From contig JACVCO010000005.1 of NCBI GenBank assembly GCA_016741995.1, positions 124,001-188,000 on the forward strand: 64,000 nt of DNA, written 5' to 3'. Source of the stretch: Hydrogenophaga sp. (lineage in GTDB: Bacteria; Pseudomonadota; Gammaproteobacteria; Burkholderiales; Burkholderiaceae_C). Below the pieces are notes generated by a model. That model saw only the letters and a list, made by a program, of their open reading frames with translations. It was not told the DNA's origin and did not search any database. Shown here piece by piece: positions 11,855 to 21,507 of the stretch; within the stretch, counting starts at the first letter, position 1; each line of letters opens with the position of its first letter. The translations under genes were made by a program, and so were the position numbers.

Positions 11855-11870
11855 GGAGAGTGGGTGGGTG

Positions 11871-12497
11871 TCAGGCCTTGGCGGGCGATTGGCCCAGCGC
11901 GATCTTGAGCAGGTCGGCCACGGTGTTGGCACCGAGCTTTTCCATGATGTTGGCGCGGTGGGCCTCGACGGTCTTGATGCTGATGCCCAGGTCGTCGGCG
12001 ATCTGCTTGTTCAGGCGACCGGCGACGATGCGTTCGAGCACTTGCGATTCGCGGCCGGTGAGCTTGGCCAGCAGCGCGTCGCGGCTGGCGGCCTGCTGGT
12101 GGGTGGCGAAGGCTTCGCGCGCGTGCTCGAGCATGCGCTCCACCAGGGCCAGCAACTGGTCTTCCTTGAAGGGCTTCTGGATGAAATCGAGCGCGCCTTT
12201 CTTCATCGAGTCGACCGCCATGGGCACGTCGCCATGGCCGGTGATGAAGACGATGGGCAGGGGGGACTGGCGCTCGATCAGGCGGTCCTGCAGTTCCATG
12301 CCGGTCATGCCGCCCATGCGGATGTCGGCGATCAGGCAGGCCACCTCGCGGGCGTCGTAGCGCGACAGGAAGGCTTCGGCCGATTCGAAGCAGCGGACCC
12401 TGAAATCCTTGCCTTCGAGCAGCCACTGGAGGGAATCGCGCACGGCCTCGTCGTCGTCGACGACGTAGACGGTGCCTTTCTTGGGAATCAGGCTCAT
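11871..12497 (-). CDS. FixJ/NarL-family response regulator
   Basis: The 208-residue regulator has an N-terminal receiver domain with acidic pocket Asp14-16, phosphoacceptor Asp58 (LIADIRMGG) and Lys108 in QKPF. The C-terminal LuxR-type helix-turn-helix covers about 145-205 (LTGRESQVL, then [18 protein letters not shown]). This is the FixJ subfamily arrangement. Its start overlaps the stop of the kinase gene (ATGA, 12494-12497), so the pair is co-translated and the kinase is its probable partner. A terminator follows. The repeat array upstream of aceE is a candidate target, by inference only. Confidence 0.93.
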   Translation of the reverse strand: MSLIPKKGTVYVVDDDEAVRDSLQWLLEGKDFRVRCFESAEAFLSRYDAREVACLIADIRMGGMTGMELQDRLIERQSPLPIVFITGHGDVPMAVDSMKKGALDFIQKPFKEDQLLALVERMLEHAREAFATHQQAASRDALLAKLTGRESQVLERIVAGRLNKQIADDLGISIKTVEAHRANIMEKLGANTVADLLKIALGQSPAKA

Positions 12498-15043
12498 CGG
12501 GCTCTCTCGGTGTCCGTCAGTGGCTCGTTGGCGGCAACGTCCGGCGAGCCCTGGGGTTGAAGACGCGGTGTGACGGGGATCCAGAAGCTGAAGCAGCACC
12601 CCACCACATCGGCGCCATTGTAGAGATTCTCGACCCGCATCCGGCCATGGTGCGACTCGACGATGCTGCGGCACAGCTTCAGGCCGATGCCCATGCCTTC
12701 GCTCTTGGTGCTGTAGAAGGCTTCGTAGATGCGTTCGATGAGTTCATCGGGCACGCCGTTGCCGGAGTCGCGCACCTCGAACTCCACCACGTCCTCGCCC
12801 TCGATGCGCCGCGGCGCCACGCGCAGTTCGACGTTGCGCTCGCCCAGCGGTCGGGCGGCCTGGGCGATGGCCTCGCCCGCGTTCTTGAGCAGGTTGATGA
12901 GCACCTGCTCGATGAGGATCGGATCGACCATCAGCATGGGCATGCGCGCGGCCACGTAGGGCGTGAGGCGCACCTGCTGGCGGCGCAGCTCGATGTCGGC
13001 CAGTTCGATGGCGTTGCTCACCATCTGCGGCACGTCGGACAAGGTGGGGTTGGGCTCGCTGCGCTTCACGAAGGCGCGGATGCGCTGGATGATCTGGCCC
13101 GCGCGCTGGGCCTGGCGCGCGGTCTTGTCCAGCGCCGCGAGCAGTTCGTCGTGGCTGATGCGTTGTTCCTGCAGGCGCGACACCATGCCGTTGCAATAGT
13201 TGCTGATGGCGGTGAGCGGCTGGTTGAGTTCGTGGGCCACGCTCGACGCCATTTCCCCCATGGTGATCAGGCGGCTGGCGGTCTGCGCGCGCTCGGCCTG
13301 GCGCGCGGCCTGCTCTTCGGCGTTGCGTCGCGGCGTGATGTCGCTGGCAATGACCATCTGCGCCAGGCGCCCGTCGACCCAGGTGAGGTAGCGCGTGCGC
13401 ACCTCCAGCCAGCGGTCGAGCTCCTGCACGAACACCTCGGCGTTTTCCACGCCGGCGTCGGGCAGGGCGCCGGTGGGCATGCCGGCGAAGGCGTCCACCG
13501 CGTCGCCGTCGTCGGGGCTGGGCTGGGGCTGGTTGCCGGCCAGGTCCACCAGGTGGCGGTGCCCCTGGCCGCGCGTGCCGAACCACAGCCGGTACATCTT
13601 GTTGGCGAACAGCAGTTCGTCGCTGCCCAGTGGTGCCACGGAGACGGCCGAGTCGAGCGATTCGAGCACCGTGGTGAAGCGCTCGTAAGAGGCCGACAGC
13701 TCCTCGCGGATGCGCTTGGGCTCGGTGATGTCGGTCATCGAGGTCATCCAGCCGGTCTGGTGCCCTTTCGGATCGATCAGCGGCGAGACGTACATGCGCG
13801 CGTCGAAGATGGTGCCGTTGCGCCGGCGCACACGCACCTCGAAGCCGCCCGGCGTGGAGCGGCCGTTGAGTTCGTCCTCCAGCCGCGCGTGCAGTTGTTC
13901 GTGGTCTTCCTCGGGCCAGTAAGGAAAGGGCGCGGTGCGGCCCACCAGTTCGGCCTCGGTCCAACCCGTCATGGAGCAGAACGCGGGGTTCACATAGGTG
14001 ATGCGGCCCTGCATGTCCAGCGCGCGCATGCCGGTGAGCATGGAGTTCTCCATCGCCCGCCGGAAGTTGGTTTCGGCCACCAGCGCCTGTTGCGCCTGCA
14101 CGCGCCGGCGCGTGTGGCGCCAGGTGCCGATCAGCATCCACACCGTGAGCGCCGAGAGCGCGCCGATGACCCAGAAGAAACCCGAGCCGACGATGTCCTG
14201 CGAGGTGCGGTAACCCTGCGCCTTCAGGATCAGGCCGTTGCCAACCGGAGAGACGGGTACCTCGTGCTGCAGCGAGGGGTTGGACCAGGGCAGGAAGGAC
14301 AGCACCGGTTCGGCGGTCTGCAGGTTGCCGGCGAGCACGTTGCCGCCGTCGTCCAGCAGCGCCACCGCATAGCGCGCCATGATCTCCGGCGGCATGCCGA
14401 AGCGCATGAGGCCATCGACCGAGTACTCCCCCATCACCGTGCCCGAGAAGCGGCCCTGTTCGGTGAGCGGCACCTGCAGCATCAGCGTGACACCGCGTGT
14501 GTTGTCGCCGGTGAGGGGGCGCGAGTAGATGGGCTGGCGCAGGTCGCGTGCGAGGTCGAAGCTGCCGTCGGTTTCCGCGGGCGACAGCGATCCGCCCACG
14601 CTGCGCATCAGGGCGACGGGAGCGCTGGGCGATGCATAGGTGGCCAGCACGCGGCGGCGGCCGTCGACCCAGGTGATGGCGAGCAGCTCGGGGAACTGGC
14701 TGACCAGCGTCTCGGCCTGGAACGTGAATTCCTCGGTGTCGATGGCGTGGTTGTCGATCTCGCGGGCCAGCCGCATGAGCTGCTCCTGGCGCTCGAGCAG
14801 GCGCAGGCGCAGGCGTTGCTGGGCGTACTCCACATCGCGCGTGACGGCCTCGCGTTCGCGGTCGATTTCTTCGAAGCGCAGGTAGGCGATGGCGACCACG
14901 ATGGCCGAGAGGAACAGCAGCACCGCCAGCAACGGGCCCAGGGTGGCAAAACGGTCCTGCCGCGAAGGCGGAAGGCGGCGCCACCACCGCTTCCACCAGG
15001 GGGCGGCAACGGTGGCGCGAGGTGGGGTGGGTGGCGCAGACAT
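12494..15043 (-). CDS. PAS-domain sensor histidine kinase, membrane bound
   Basis: The 849-residue kinase has a transmembrane helix near 33-53, a large periplasmic sensor domain (about 55-280) and a second helix near 288-306. One clear PAS domain follows (ARALDMQGRITYVNPAFCSMTGW region), with a second PAS-like region before the kinase core. His604 in VAHELNQPL is the phosphorylation site. The ATPase domain shows the G1 box DSGNGVPDE and GMGIGLKL. The architecture resembles DctS-type sensors of C4-dicarboxylates or related acids, but the ligand is unknown. It is divergent from aceE, and overlapping promoters suggest a link with pyruvate metabolism. Confidence 0.92.
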   Translation of the reverse strand: MSAPPTPPRATVAAPWWKRWWRRLPPSRQDRFATLGPLLAVLLFLSAIVVAIAYLRFEEIDREREAVTRDVEYAQQRLRLRLLERQEQLMRLAREIDNHAIDTEEFTFQAETLVSQFPELLAITWVDGRRRVLATYASPSAPVALMRSVGGSLSPAETDGSFDLARDLRQPIYSRPLTGDNTRGVTLMLQVPLTEQGRFSGTVMGEYSVDGLMRFGMPPEIMARYAVALLDDGGNVLAGNLQTAEPVLSFLPWSNPSLQHEVPVSPVGNGLILKAQGYRTSQDIVGSGFFWVIGALSALTVWMLIGTWRHTRRRVQAQQALVAETNFRRAMENSMLTGMRALDMQGRITYVNPAFCSMTGWTEAELVGRTAPFPYWPEEDHEQLHARLEDELNGRSTPGGFEVRVRRRNGTIFDARMYVSPLIDPKGHQTGWMTSMTDITEPKRIREELSASYERFTTVLESLDSAVSVAPLGSDELLFANKMYRLWFGTRGQGHRHLVDLAGNQPQPSPDDGDAVDAFAGMPTGALPDAGVENAEVFVQELDRWLEVRTRYLTWVDGRLAQMVIASDITPRRNAEEQAARQAERAQTASRLITMGEMASSVAHELNQPLTAISNYCNGMVSRLQEQRISHDELLAALDKTARQAQRAGQIIQRIRAFVKRSEPNPTLSDVPQMVSNAIELADIELRRQQVRLTPYVAARMPMLMVDPILIEQVLINLLKNAGEAIAQAARPLGERNVELRVAPRRIEGEDVVEFEVRDSGNGVPDELIERIYEAFYSTKSEGMGIGLKLCRSIVESHHGRMRVENLYNGADVVGCCFSFWIPVTPRLQPQGSPDVAANEPLTDTERAR

Positions 15044-15104
15044 GAAGGCTGGGAGTCTACGTGAGCACCGCGGTTGCCGTGGCCCATCCGCCTCCTTGCA
15101 ATCC

Positions 15105-15160
15105 GCATTATGAAATCATGAAGCGCATATTGAAATCACGACTGCTCTGTGAAAGAATGC
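15105..15160. promoter_or_regulatory. Three tandem about 20-bp-spaced repeats between the kinase gene and aceE
   Basis: Two 17-bp units match at 14 of 17 positions: GCATTATGAAATCATGA (15105-15121) and GCATATTGAAATCACGA (15125-15141). A weaker third copy of the core, TGAAAGAATG, begins at 15150. The TGAAA cores start at 15111, 15131 and 15150, about two helical turns apart. A minus-strand promoter for the kinase gene (TTTCAA-17-CATAAT, -10 being the complement of 15107-15112) and the aceE promoter both overlap the array. This looks like a multi-site operator. Confidence 0.55.
15130..15158 (+). promoter_or_regulatory. Candidate aceE promoter
   Basis: TTGAAA (15130-15135, four of six consensus bases) is 17 bp from AAGAAT (15153-15158, four of six). 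Initiation near 15165 would leave a leader of about 50 nt before aceE. The -35 is embedded in the second repeat unit, so a protein bound there would compete with or contact RNA polymerase. Confidence 0.4.
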
Positions 15161-15215
15161 GCGACAGCGTCGGGCGGCCTTCGTAAGCTCGGCCTTCAAA
15201 CCACAGGAGACAGCG

Positions 15216-17927
15216 ATGTCAGCAAACGACACGAACAGCGGCCGTGCGGCCGGGGACACGGACGCCCAGGAAACCCGGGAATGGATGGAGGCGCTGGTCG
15301 CCGTCATCGAAAAGGAAGGCCCCGAGCGCGCGCACTTCCTGCTGGAACAACTCCTCGAAGAGGCCCGCCAGCACAGCGTGGACATGCCGTTCTCGGCCAA
15401 CACCGGCTACGTGAACACCATCGAGCCGGACCAGGAAGCCCGCTGCCCCGGCAACATCGCCATCGAAAAGCGCCTGCGCGCCTACATGCGCTGGAACGCC
15501 ATGGCGATGGTGGTGCGCGCCAACCGCCTCAACCCCGCCGACGGCGGCGATCTGGGTGGCCACATCGGCTCCTTCGCCTCGGTGGCCAGCATGTTCGGTG
15601 CCGGCTTCAACCATTTCTGGCACGCCGCGAACGAAAAGCACGGCGGCGACCTGCTCTACATCCAGGGCCACAGCTCGCCGGGCATCTACGCGCGCGCTTT
15701 CCTTGAAGGCCGCCTGACGGAAGCGCAACTCGACATGTTCCGCCAGGAGGTGGACGGCAAGGGTCTCTCCAGCTACCCGCACCCCAAGCTGATGCCCGAG
15801 TTCTGGCAGTTCCCCACCGTGTCGATGGGCCTGGGCCCGCTGATGGCGATCTACCAGGCGCGCTTCCTCAAGTACCTGCACGCCCGCGGCATCGCCGACA
15901 CCGCCGACCGCAAGGTCTGGGTGTTCTGCGGCGACGGCGAAATGGACGAGCCGGAATCGCTGGGCGCCATCGGCCTGGCCGCGCGCGAGAACCTCGACAA
16001 CCTGGTGTTCGTCGTCAACTGCAACCTGCAGCGGCTGGACGGCCCGGTGCGCGGCAACGGCAAGATCATTCAGGAGTTGGAGAGCGAGTTCCGTGGCAGC
16101 GGCTGGAACGTCATCAAGCTGCTGTGGGGCAACGGCTGGGACGAGCTGCTGCGCCGGGACAAGAGCGGCAAGCTCAAGCAGCTGATGATGGAAACGCTGG
16201 ACGGCGACTACCAGGCCATGAAGGCCAACGACGGCGCCTTTGTGCGCAAGAACTTCTTCGGCAAGTACCCCGAGACCGCCAAGCTGGTCGAGCACATGAC
16301 CGACGAAGAGATCTTCGATCTGCGCCGCGGCGGCCACGAGCCCGCCAAGGTGTATGCCGCCTTCCACGCCGCCAACGAGCACAAGAACCAGCCCACGGTG
16401 CTGCTCGTCAAGACCGTCAAGGGCTACGGCATGGGCAAGGCCGGTGAAGGCAAGAACACGGTTCACCAGACCAAGAAGCTCACGGACGACGACATCAAGT
16501 ACATCCGCGACCGCTTCAACATCCCCATCCCCGACAGCGAGCTGCCCAAGCTGCCGTACTACAAGCCGGCCGACGACACGCCGGAGATGAAGTACCTGCA
16601 TGAGCGCCGCCAGGCACTCGGCGGCTACCTGCCGCAGCGCCGCCCCCAGGCCGACGAGAGCTTCACCGTGCCCGCGCTGGACACCTTCAAGGCGGTGCTG
16701 GAGCCCACGGCCGAAGGCCGTGAGATCTCGACCACGCAGGCCTACGTGCGCTTCCTGACGCAGCTGCTGCGCGACCAGGCGCTGGGCCCGCGCGTCGTGC
16801 CCATCCTGGTGGACGAAGCCCGCACCTTCGGCATGGAAGGCCTGTTCCGCCAGATCGGCATCTACAACCCGAAAGGCCAGCTCTACACCCCGGTCGACCG
16901 CGACCAGGTGATGTACTACAAGGAAGACAAGGCCGGCCAGATCCTGCAGGAAGGCATCAACGAGGCCGGCGGCATGGCCAGCTGGATCGCGGCGGCCACC
17001 AGCTACAGCACGAACAACCGGATCATGATCCCGTTCTACGTGTACTACTCGATGTTCGGCTTCCAGCGCATCGGCGACCTGGCCTGGGCCGCGGGCGACA
17101 TGCAGGCGCGCGGCTTCCTGCTCGGCGGCACCTCGGGCCGCACCACGCTGAACGGCGAAGGCCTGCAGCACGAGGACGGCCACAGCCACATCCTGGCCGG
17201 CACGATCCCCAACTGCGTGAGCTACGACCCGACCTTCGCTCACGAGGTCGCGGTGATCATGCACCACGGCTTGAAGCGCATGGTGGAGCGCCAGGAGAAC
17301 GTCTTCTACTACCTGACGCTGCTCAACGAGAACTACGCCATGCCCGGCCTGCAGCCCGGCACCGAGGAGCAGATCATCAAGGGCATGTACCTGTGCAAAC
17401 AGGCGCCCGCGCTCAAGAAGGACGCGCCCACGGTGCAACTGCTGGGCAGCGGCACCATCCTGCGCGAATCGTTCGCCGCGCAGGAACTGCTCGAGAAAGA
17501 CTGGGGCGTGGCCGCCGGCATCTGGAGCTGCCCGAGCTTCAACGAACTCACGCGCGACGGCCAGGACGTGGACCGCTGGAACCTTCTGCACCCCACCGAC
17601 AAGCCGCGCACGGCCTTCGTGACGGAGCAACTCGCCAAGACCGCCGGCCCGGTGATCGCGTCCACCGACTACATGAAGAACTACGCGGAGCAGATCCGCC
17701 CGTTCATTCCCCAGGGTCGCACCTACAAGGTGCTGGGCACCGACGGCTTCGGCCGCAGCGATTTCCGCAGCAAGCTGCGCGAGCACTTCGAGGTCAACCG
17801 CCACTACATCGTGGTCGCCGCGCTCAAGGCGTTGAGCGAAGAGGGCAAGGTTCCCGCGGCCAAGGTGGCCGAGGCGATCAAGAAGTACGGCATCAAGGCC
17901 GACAAGATCAACCCCCTGTACGCCTGA
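15216..17927 (+). CDS. aceE: Pyruvate dehydrogenase E1 component (homodimeric type)
   Basis: The 903-residue thiamine-diphosphate enzyme decarboxylates pyruvate and acetylates the lipoyl groups of AceF. Family landmarks include GHIGSFASVA, the TPP-binding GDGEMDEPES...NCNLQRLDGPV block, GLQHEDGHSH, and TDGFGRSD near the C-terminus. Length fits the homodimeric AceE family. A clear Shine-Dalgarno (AGGAGAC) sets the start. It opens the aceE-aceF-lpdA operon, with aceF 15 nt downstream. It is transcribed away from the two-component system from a shared repeat-rich region. Confidence 0.97.
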   Translation: MSANDTNSGRAAGDTDAQETREWMEALVAVIEKEGPERAHFLLEQLLEEARQHSVDMPFSANTGYVNTIEPDQEARCPGNIAIEKRLRAYMRWNAMAMVVRANRLNPADGGDLGGHIGSFASVASMFGAGFNHFWHAANEKHGGDLLYIQGHSSPGIYARAFLEGRLTEAQLDMFRQEVDGKGLSSYPHPKLMPEFWQFPTVSMGLGPLMAIYQARFLKYLHARGIADTADRKVWVFCGDGEMDEPESLGAIGLAARENLDNLVFVVNCNLQRLDGPVRGNGKIIQELESEFRGSGWNVIKLLWGNGWDELLRRDKSGKLKQLMMETLDGDYQAMKANDGAFVRKNFFGKYPETAKLVEHMTDEEIFDLRRGGHEPAKVYAAFHAANEHKNQPTVLLVKTVKGYGMGKAGEGKNTVHQTKKLTDDDIKYIRDRFNIPIPDSELPKLPYYKPADDTPEMKYLHERRQALGGYLPQRRPQADESFTVPALDTFKAVLEPTAEGREISTTQAYVRFLTQLLRDQALGPRVVPILVDEARTFGMEGLFRQIGIYNPKGQLYTPVDRDQVMYYKEDKAGQILQEGINEAGGMASWIAAATSYSTNNRIMIPFYVYYSMFGFQRIGDLAWAAGDMQARGFLLGGTSGRTTLNGEGLQHEDGHSHILAGTIPNCVSYDPTFAHEVAVIMHHGLKRMVERQENVFYYLTLLNENYAMPGLQPGTEEQIIKGMYLCKQAPALKKDAPTVQLLGSGTILRESFAAQELLEKDWGVAAGIWSCPSFNELTRDGQDVDRWNLLHPTDKPRTAFVTEQLAKTAGPVIASTDYMKNYAEQIRPFIPQGRTYKVLGTDGFGRSDFRSKLREHFEVNRHYIVVAALKALSEEGKVPAAKVAEAIKKYGIKADKINPLYA

Positions 17928-17942
17928 GCGCCGGAGACCGAC

Positions 17943-19604
17943 ATGGCAAGCATTGATGTGAAGGTCCCGGACATCGGGGATTTCGACGAGGTGGCGGTGA
18001 TCGAGTTGCTCGTGAAGCCGGGCGACACCGTCAAGGCCGAGCAATCGCTCATCACCGTGGAAAGCGACAAGGCGTCGATGGAGATTCCGTCGTCGGCCGC
18101 GGGCGTGGTGAAGGAGCTGAAGGTCAAGCTCGGCGACAAGGTGAAGGAAGGCTCCGTGGTGGTGGTGCTGGAGGCCGAGGGCGCTGCCCCGGCCGAGGCG
18201 CCCGCTGCCGCGCCGGCTCCGGCCGCGAGCCCCGCACCGGCGGCTGCCGCGCCCGCGCCGTCCGCACCGGCCCCCGCTGCGGCCCCCGTCGCCAGCGGCC
18301 CGGTCGAGGTCAAGGTGCCCGACATCGGCGACTTCAAGGATGTTGCGGTGATCGAGGTGCTGGTCAAGGTCGGCGACACCATCGCGGTGGAGCAGAGCCT
18401 GATCACCGTCGAGAGCGACAAGGCGTCGATGGAGATCCCCTCGTCCACCGCGGGCGTGCTCAAGGAGCTCAAGGTCAAGGTGGGTGACACGGTCAACATC
18501 GGCGATTTGCTGGCGATCGTCGAAGGCAGCGGTGCCGCGGCACCCGCGCCGGCCGCGGCCGCGCCGTCTCCTGCTGCAGCGGCCCCCGCCGCCGCGCCAG
18601 CCTCGGCGCCCGCTGCCGCCGCACCGTCGCCGGCCGCACCCGCCGCGCACAACCCCACCACGGCCCCCGTCGGCTTGCCGCACGCCTCGCCATCGGTGCG
18701 CAAGTTCGCGCGCGAACTCGGCGTGCCGCTGGCCGAGGTCAAGGGAACCGGTGTCAAGGGCCGCATCACGCAGGAAGATGTCCAGAACTTCACCAAGGCC
18801 GTGATGGCCGGCACCGCGCAGACGCAGGCCCAGGCCGCGAAGGCGCCGGCCGGCGGCGGTGGTGGTGCCGGCCTGGACCTGCTGCCCTGGCCCAAGGTCG
18901 ACTTCACCAAGTTCGGCCCGGTCGAGCGCAAGGACCTCAGCCGCATCAAGAAAATCAGCGGCGCGAACCTGCACCGCAACTGGGTGATGATCCCGCACGT
19001 CACCAACAACGACGAAGCGGACATCACCGAGCTGGAGGCCTTCCGCGTGGCCACCAACAAGGAGAACGAGAAGTCGGGCGTCAAGGTGACGATGCTGGCC
19101 TTCGTGATCAAGGCGGTGGTCTCGGCGCTGAAGAAATTCCCCGAGTTCAACGCCAGCCTCGACGGCGACACGCTGGTCTACAAGCAGTACTTCCACATCG
19201 GCTTCGCGGCCGACACGCCCAACGGCCTGGTGGTGCCCGTGCTGCGCGACGCCGACAAGAAAGGCATCCTGCAGATCAGCCAGGAGATGGGCGAGCTCGC
19301 CAAGAAGGCGCGCGACGGCAAGATGGGCCCGGCCGACATGAGCGGCGGCTGCTTCTCGATCAGCTCGCTCGGCGGCATCGGCGGCACGCACTTCACGCCC
19401 ATCATCAACGCGCCCGAGGTTGCCATCCTGGGCCTGTCCAAAGGCCAGATGAAGCCGGTGTGGGACGGCAAACAGTTCGTGCCGCGCCTGACGCTGCCGC
19501 TGTCGCTGTCGTACGACCACCGCGTCATCGACGGTGCCGCCGCGGCGCGCTTCAATGCGTACCTGGGCCAGGTGCTGGCGGACTTCCGCCGCGTGCTGCT
19601 GTAA
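17943..19604 (+). CDS. aceF: Pyruvate dehydrogenase E2, dihydrolipoamide acetyltransferase (two lipoyl domains)
   Basis: The 553-residue core subunit has two lipoyl domains (about 1-78 and 122-198), with lipoylated Lys43 and Lys160 in SDKAS. Ala/Pro-rich flexible linkers separate them. A peripheral-subunit-binding domain follows at about 240-280 ([24 protein letters not shown]), then the catalytic domain ending with DHRVIDGA. It moves acetyl groups from E1 to CoA. The second lipoyl domain is closer to the lipoyl domain of the downstream E3 than to its own first domain, at both protein and DNA level. Confidence 0.96.
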   Translation: MASIDVKVPDIGDFDEVAVIELLVKPGDTVKAEQSLITVESDKASMEIPSSAAGVVKELKVKLGDKVKEGSVVVVLEAEGAAPAEAPAAAPAPAASPAPAAAAPAPSAPAPAAAPVASGPVEVKVPDIGDFKDVAVIEVLVKVGDTIAVEQSLITVESDKASMEIPSSTAGVLKELKVKVGDTVNIGDLLAIVEGSGAAAPAPAAAAPSPAAAAPAAAPASAPAAAAPSPAAPAAHNPTTAPVGLPHASPSVRKFARELGVPLAEVKGTGVKGRITQEDVQNFTKAVMAGTAQTQAQAAKAPAGGGGGAGLDLLPWPKVDFTKFGPVERKDLSRIKKISGANLHRNWVMIPHVTNNDEADITELEAFRVATNKENEKSGVKVTMLAFVIKAVVSALKKFPEFNASLDGDTLVYKQYFHIGFAADTPNGLVVPVLRDADKKGILQISQEMGELAKKARDGKMGPADMSGGCFSISSLGGIGGTHFTPIINAPEVAILGLSKGQMKPVWDGKQFVPRLTLPLSLSYDHRVIDGAAAARFNAYLGQVLADFRRVLL

Positions 19605-19614
19605 GGAGAACCCG

Positions 19615-21444
19615 ATGGCACTCATGGACATCAAGGTTCCCGACATCGGCGATTTCAAGGACGTCGCCGTCATCGAGGTGCTGGTCAAGCCCGGCGACGC
19701 GATCAAGGTCGAGCAGTCGCTCATCACCGTCGAGAGCGACAAGGCCTCGATGGAGATTCCGTCCTCGGCCGCGGGCGTGCTCAAGGAGCTCAAGGTCAAG
19801 GTCGGCGACACGGTCAACATCGGCGACCTGCTGGCGGTGATCGACGGCGAGGGCGCGGCCAGCGCACCGGCGGCGGCATCGCCCGCACCGGCACCGGCCG
19901 CTGCACCCGCGGCCGCGAAGGCAGCCCCCGCACCGCGCGCCGCCACGCCCGCCGCCCCCGCCTACGGCGGCGCGGCCGACGTCGAGTGCGACGTGCTCGT
20001 GCTCGGTGGCGGCCCCGGTGGCTACTCCGCGGCCTTCCGCGCTGCGGACCTCGGCCTCAAGGTCGTGCTGGTCGAGCGCTACGCCACCCTCGGCGGCGTG
20101 TGCCTGAACGTGGGTTGCATTCCGTCCAAGGCGCTGCTGCACGTGGCGGCGGTGATGGACGAGGTGAGCCACCTGTCGGGCTACGGCATCGACTACGGCC
20201 GCCCGGTGGTCAACATCGAGAAGCTGCGTGGCCACAAGGAAAAGGTCATCGGCAAGCTCACCGGCGGCCTGGCGGCGATGGCCAAGATGCGCAAGGTCAC
20301 CGTGCTGCGTGGCTATGGCAGCTTTGTCGGCCCCAACCACCTGGGCGTGGAAGCCACCGAAGGCAAGGGCCAGGACAAGACCGGCCAGAAGCAGGTGGTG
20401 GGCTTCAAGAAGGCCATCATCGCCGCCGGCTCGCAGGCCGTGCGCCTGCCCTTCATGCCGGAAGACCCGCGCGTGGTCGACAGCACCGGCGCGCTCGCGC
20501 TCGCGGGTGTGCCCCAGCGCATGCTCATCCTGGGCGGCGGCATCATCGGCCTGGAAATGGGCACGGTCTACAGCACCCTGGGTGCGCGCCTGGACGTGGT
20601 GGAAATGCTCGATGGCCTGATGCAGGGCGCCGACCGCGACCTGGTGAAGGTCTGGCAGAAGATGAACGCGCCGCGCTTCGACAACATCATGCTCAAGACC
20701 AAGACCGTGGCGGCCAAGGCCACGGCCGCGGGCATCGAGGTGAGTTTCGAGGGCGAGGGTGCGCCCGCGCCGCAGACCTACGACCTGGTGCTGCAGGCCG
20801 TGGGCCGCAGCCCCAACGGCAAGAAGATCGGTGCCGACGCCGCGGGCGTGGCCGTGACCGAGCGCGGCTTCATCGACGTCGATATCCAGATGCGCACCAA
20901 CGTGCCGCACATCTTTGCCATCGGCGACATCGTGGGCCAGCCCATGCTGGCGCACAAGGCGGTGCACGAGGGCCACGTGGCGGCCGAGGTCATCGCCGGG
21001 GAACTGCAGGGCAAGGCGGATCTGGCCGCCGCCGCGTTCAATGCGCGCGTGATCCCCAGCGTCGCTTACACCGATCCCGAGGTGGCCTGGGTGGGCCTGA
21101 CCGAGGACCAGGCCAAGGCGCAGGGCATCAAGGTCAAGAAGGGCCTGTTCCCGTGGTCGGCCTCCGGCCGCGCCATCGCCAACGGCCGCGACGAAGGCTT
21201 CACCAAGCTGCTGTTCGACGATTCGCCCGAGGCCCATGGCCACGGCCGCATCCTGGGTGGCGGCATGGTGGGCACGCACGCGGGCGACATGATCGGCGAG
21301 GTGGCGCTGGCCATCGAGATGGGTGCCGACGCGGTGGACATCGGCAAGACCATCCACCCGCACCCGACGCTGGGCGAGAGCATCGGCCTGGCGGCCGAGG
21401 TGGCGCACGGCAGTTGCACCGACGTGCCGCCGCAGCGCAAGTAA
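19615..21444 (+). CDS. lpdA: Dihydrolipoyl dehydrogenase (E3) with N-terminal lipoyl domain, PDH type
   Basis: The 609-residue flavoenzyme reoxidises dihydrolipoamide with NAD+. A lipoyl domain occupies about 1-80 (Lys43 in SDKAS), followed by an Ala/Pro linker. The disulfide-reductase body then carries [14 protein letters not shown], redox-active Cys163 and Cys168 ([13 protein letters not shown]), NAD-binding [10 protein letters not shown], and the catalytic HPHPTLGE (His583, Glu588). E3 with a fused lipoyl domain is known from some beta- and gammaproteobacteria. The start at 19615 follows AAGGAG. A terminator follows the gene. A second, lipoyl-free E3 serves the 2-oxoglutarate complex at 33991. 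Confidence 0.96.
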   Translation: MALMDIKVPDIGDFKDVAVIEVLVKPGDAIKVEQSLITVESDKASMEIPSSAAGVLKELKVKVGDTVNIGDLLAVIDGEGAASAPAAASPAPAPAAAPAAAKAAPAPRAATPAAPAYGGAADVECDVLVLGGGPGGYSAAFRAADLGLKVVLVERYATLGGVCLNVGCIPSKALLHVAAVMDEVSHLSGYGIDYGRPVVNIEKLRGHKEKVIGKLTGGLAAMAKMRKVTVLRGYGSFVGPNHLGVEATEGKGQDKTGQKQVVGFKKAIIAAGSQAVRLPFMPEDPRVVDSTGALALAGVPQRMLILGGGIIGLEMGTVYSTLGARLDVVEMLDGLMQGADRDLVKVWQKMNAPRFDNIMLKTKTVAAKATAAGIEVSFEGEGAPAPQTYDLVLQAVGRSPNGKKIGADAAGVAVTERGFIDVDIQMRTNVPHIFAIGDIVGQPMLAHKAVHEGHVAAEVIAGELQGKADLAAAAFNARVIPSVAYTDPEVAWVGLTEDQAKAQGIKVKKGLFPWSASGRAIANGRDEGFTKLLFDDSPEAHGHGRILGGGMVGTHAGDMIGEVALAIEMGADAVDIGKTIHPHPTLGESIGLAAEVAHGSCTDVPPQRK

Positions 21445-21465
21445 GGCCGCCCCGCCAACGGCGCG

Positions 21466-21499
21466 AAAAGCCACCGGTTGCCCCGGTGGCTTTTTCTTT
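21466..21499 (+). terminator. Strong terminator after the PDH operon, probably bidirectional
   Basis: A 12-bp stem (AAAAGCCACCGG at 21466-21477, CCGGTGGCTTTT at 21483-21494) with a 5-nt loop runs into TTTTTCTTT. On the minus strand the same stem is followed by CTTTTCGC, so it can also stop transcripts of the convergent hydrolase gene. Confidence 0.85.
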
Positions 21500-21507
21500 G
21501 CCGGTGT

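Noticed and set aside
18190-18680. Ala/Pro-rich repetitive DNA in aceF (also near 19860-19960 and 32980-33050)
   Set aside because: These are flexible inter-domain linkers of lipoyl proteins, not microsatellites or mobile repeats.
15219-19946. A very long open antisense frame across aceE-aceF-lpdA (minus strand)
   Set aside because: High third-position GC in the sense genes suppresses antisense stops. The antisense translation is Arg/Gly/His/Val-rich low-complexity text with no domain. The sense genes are certain.
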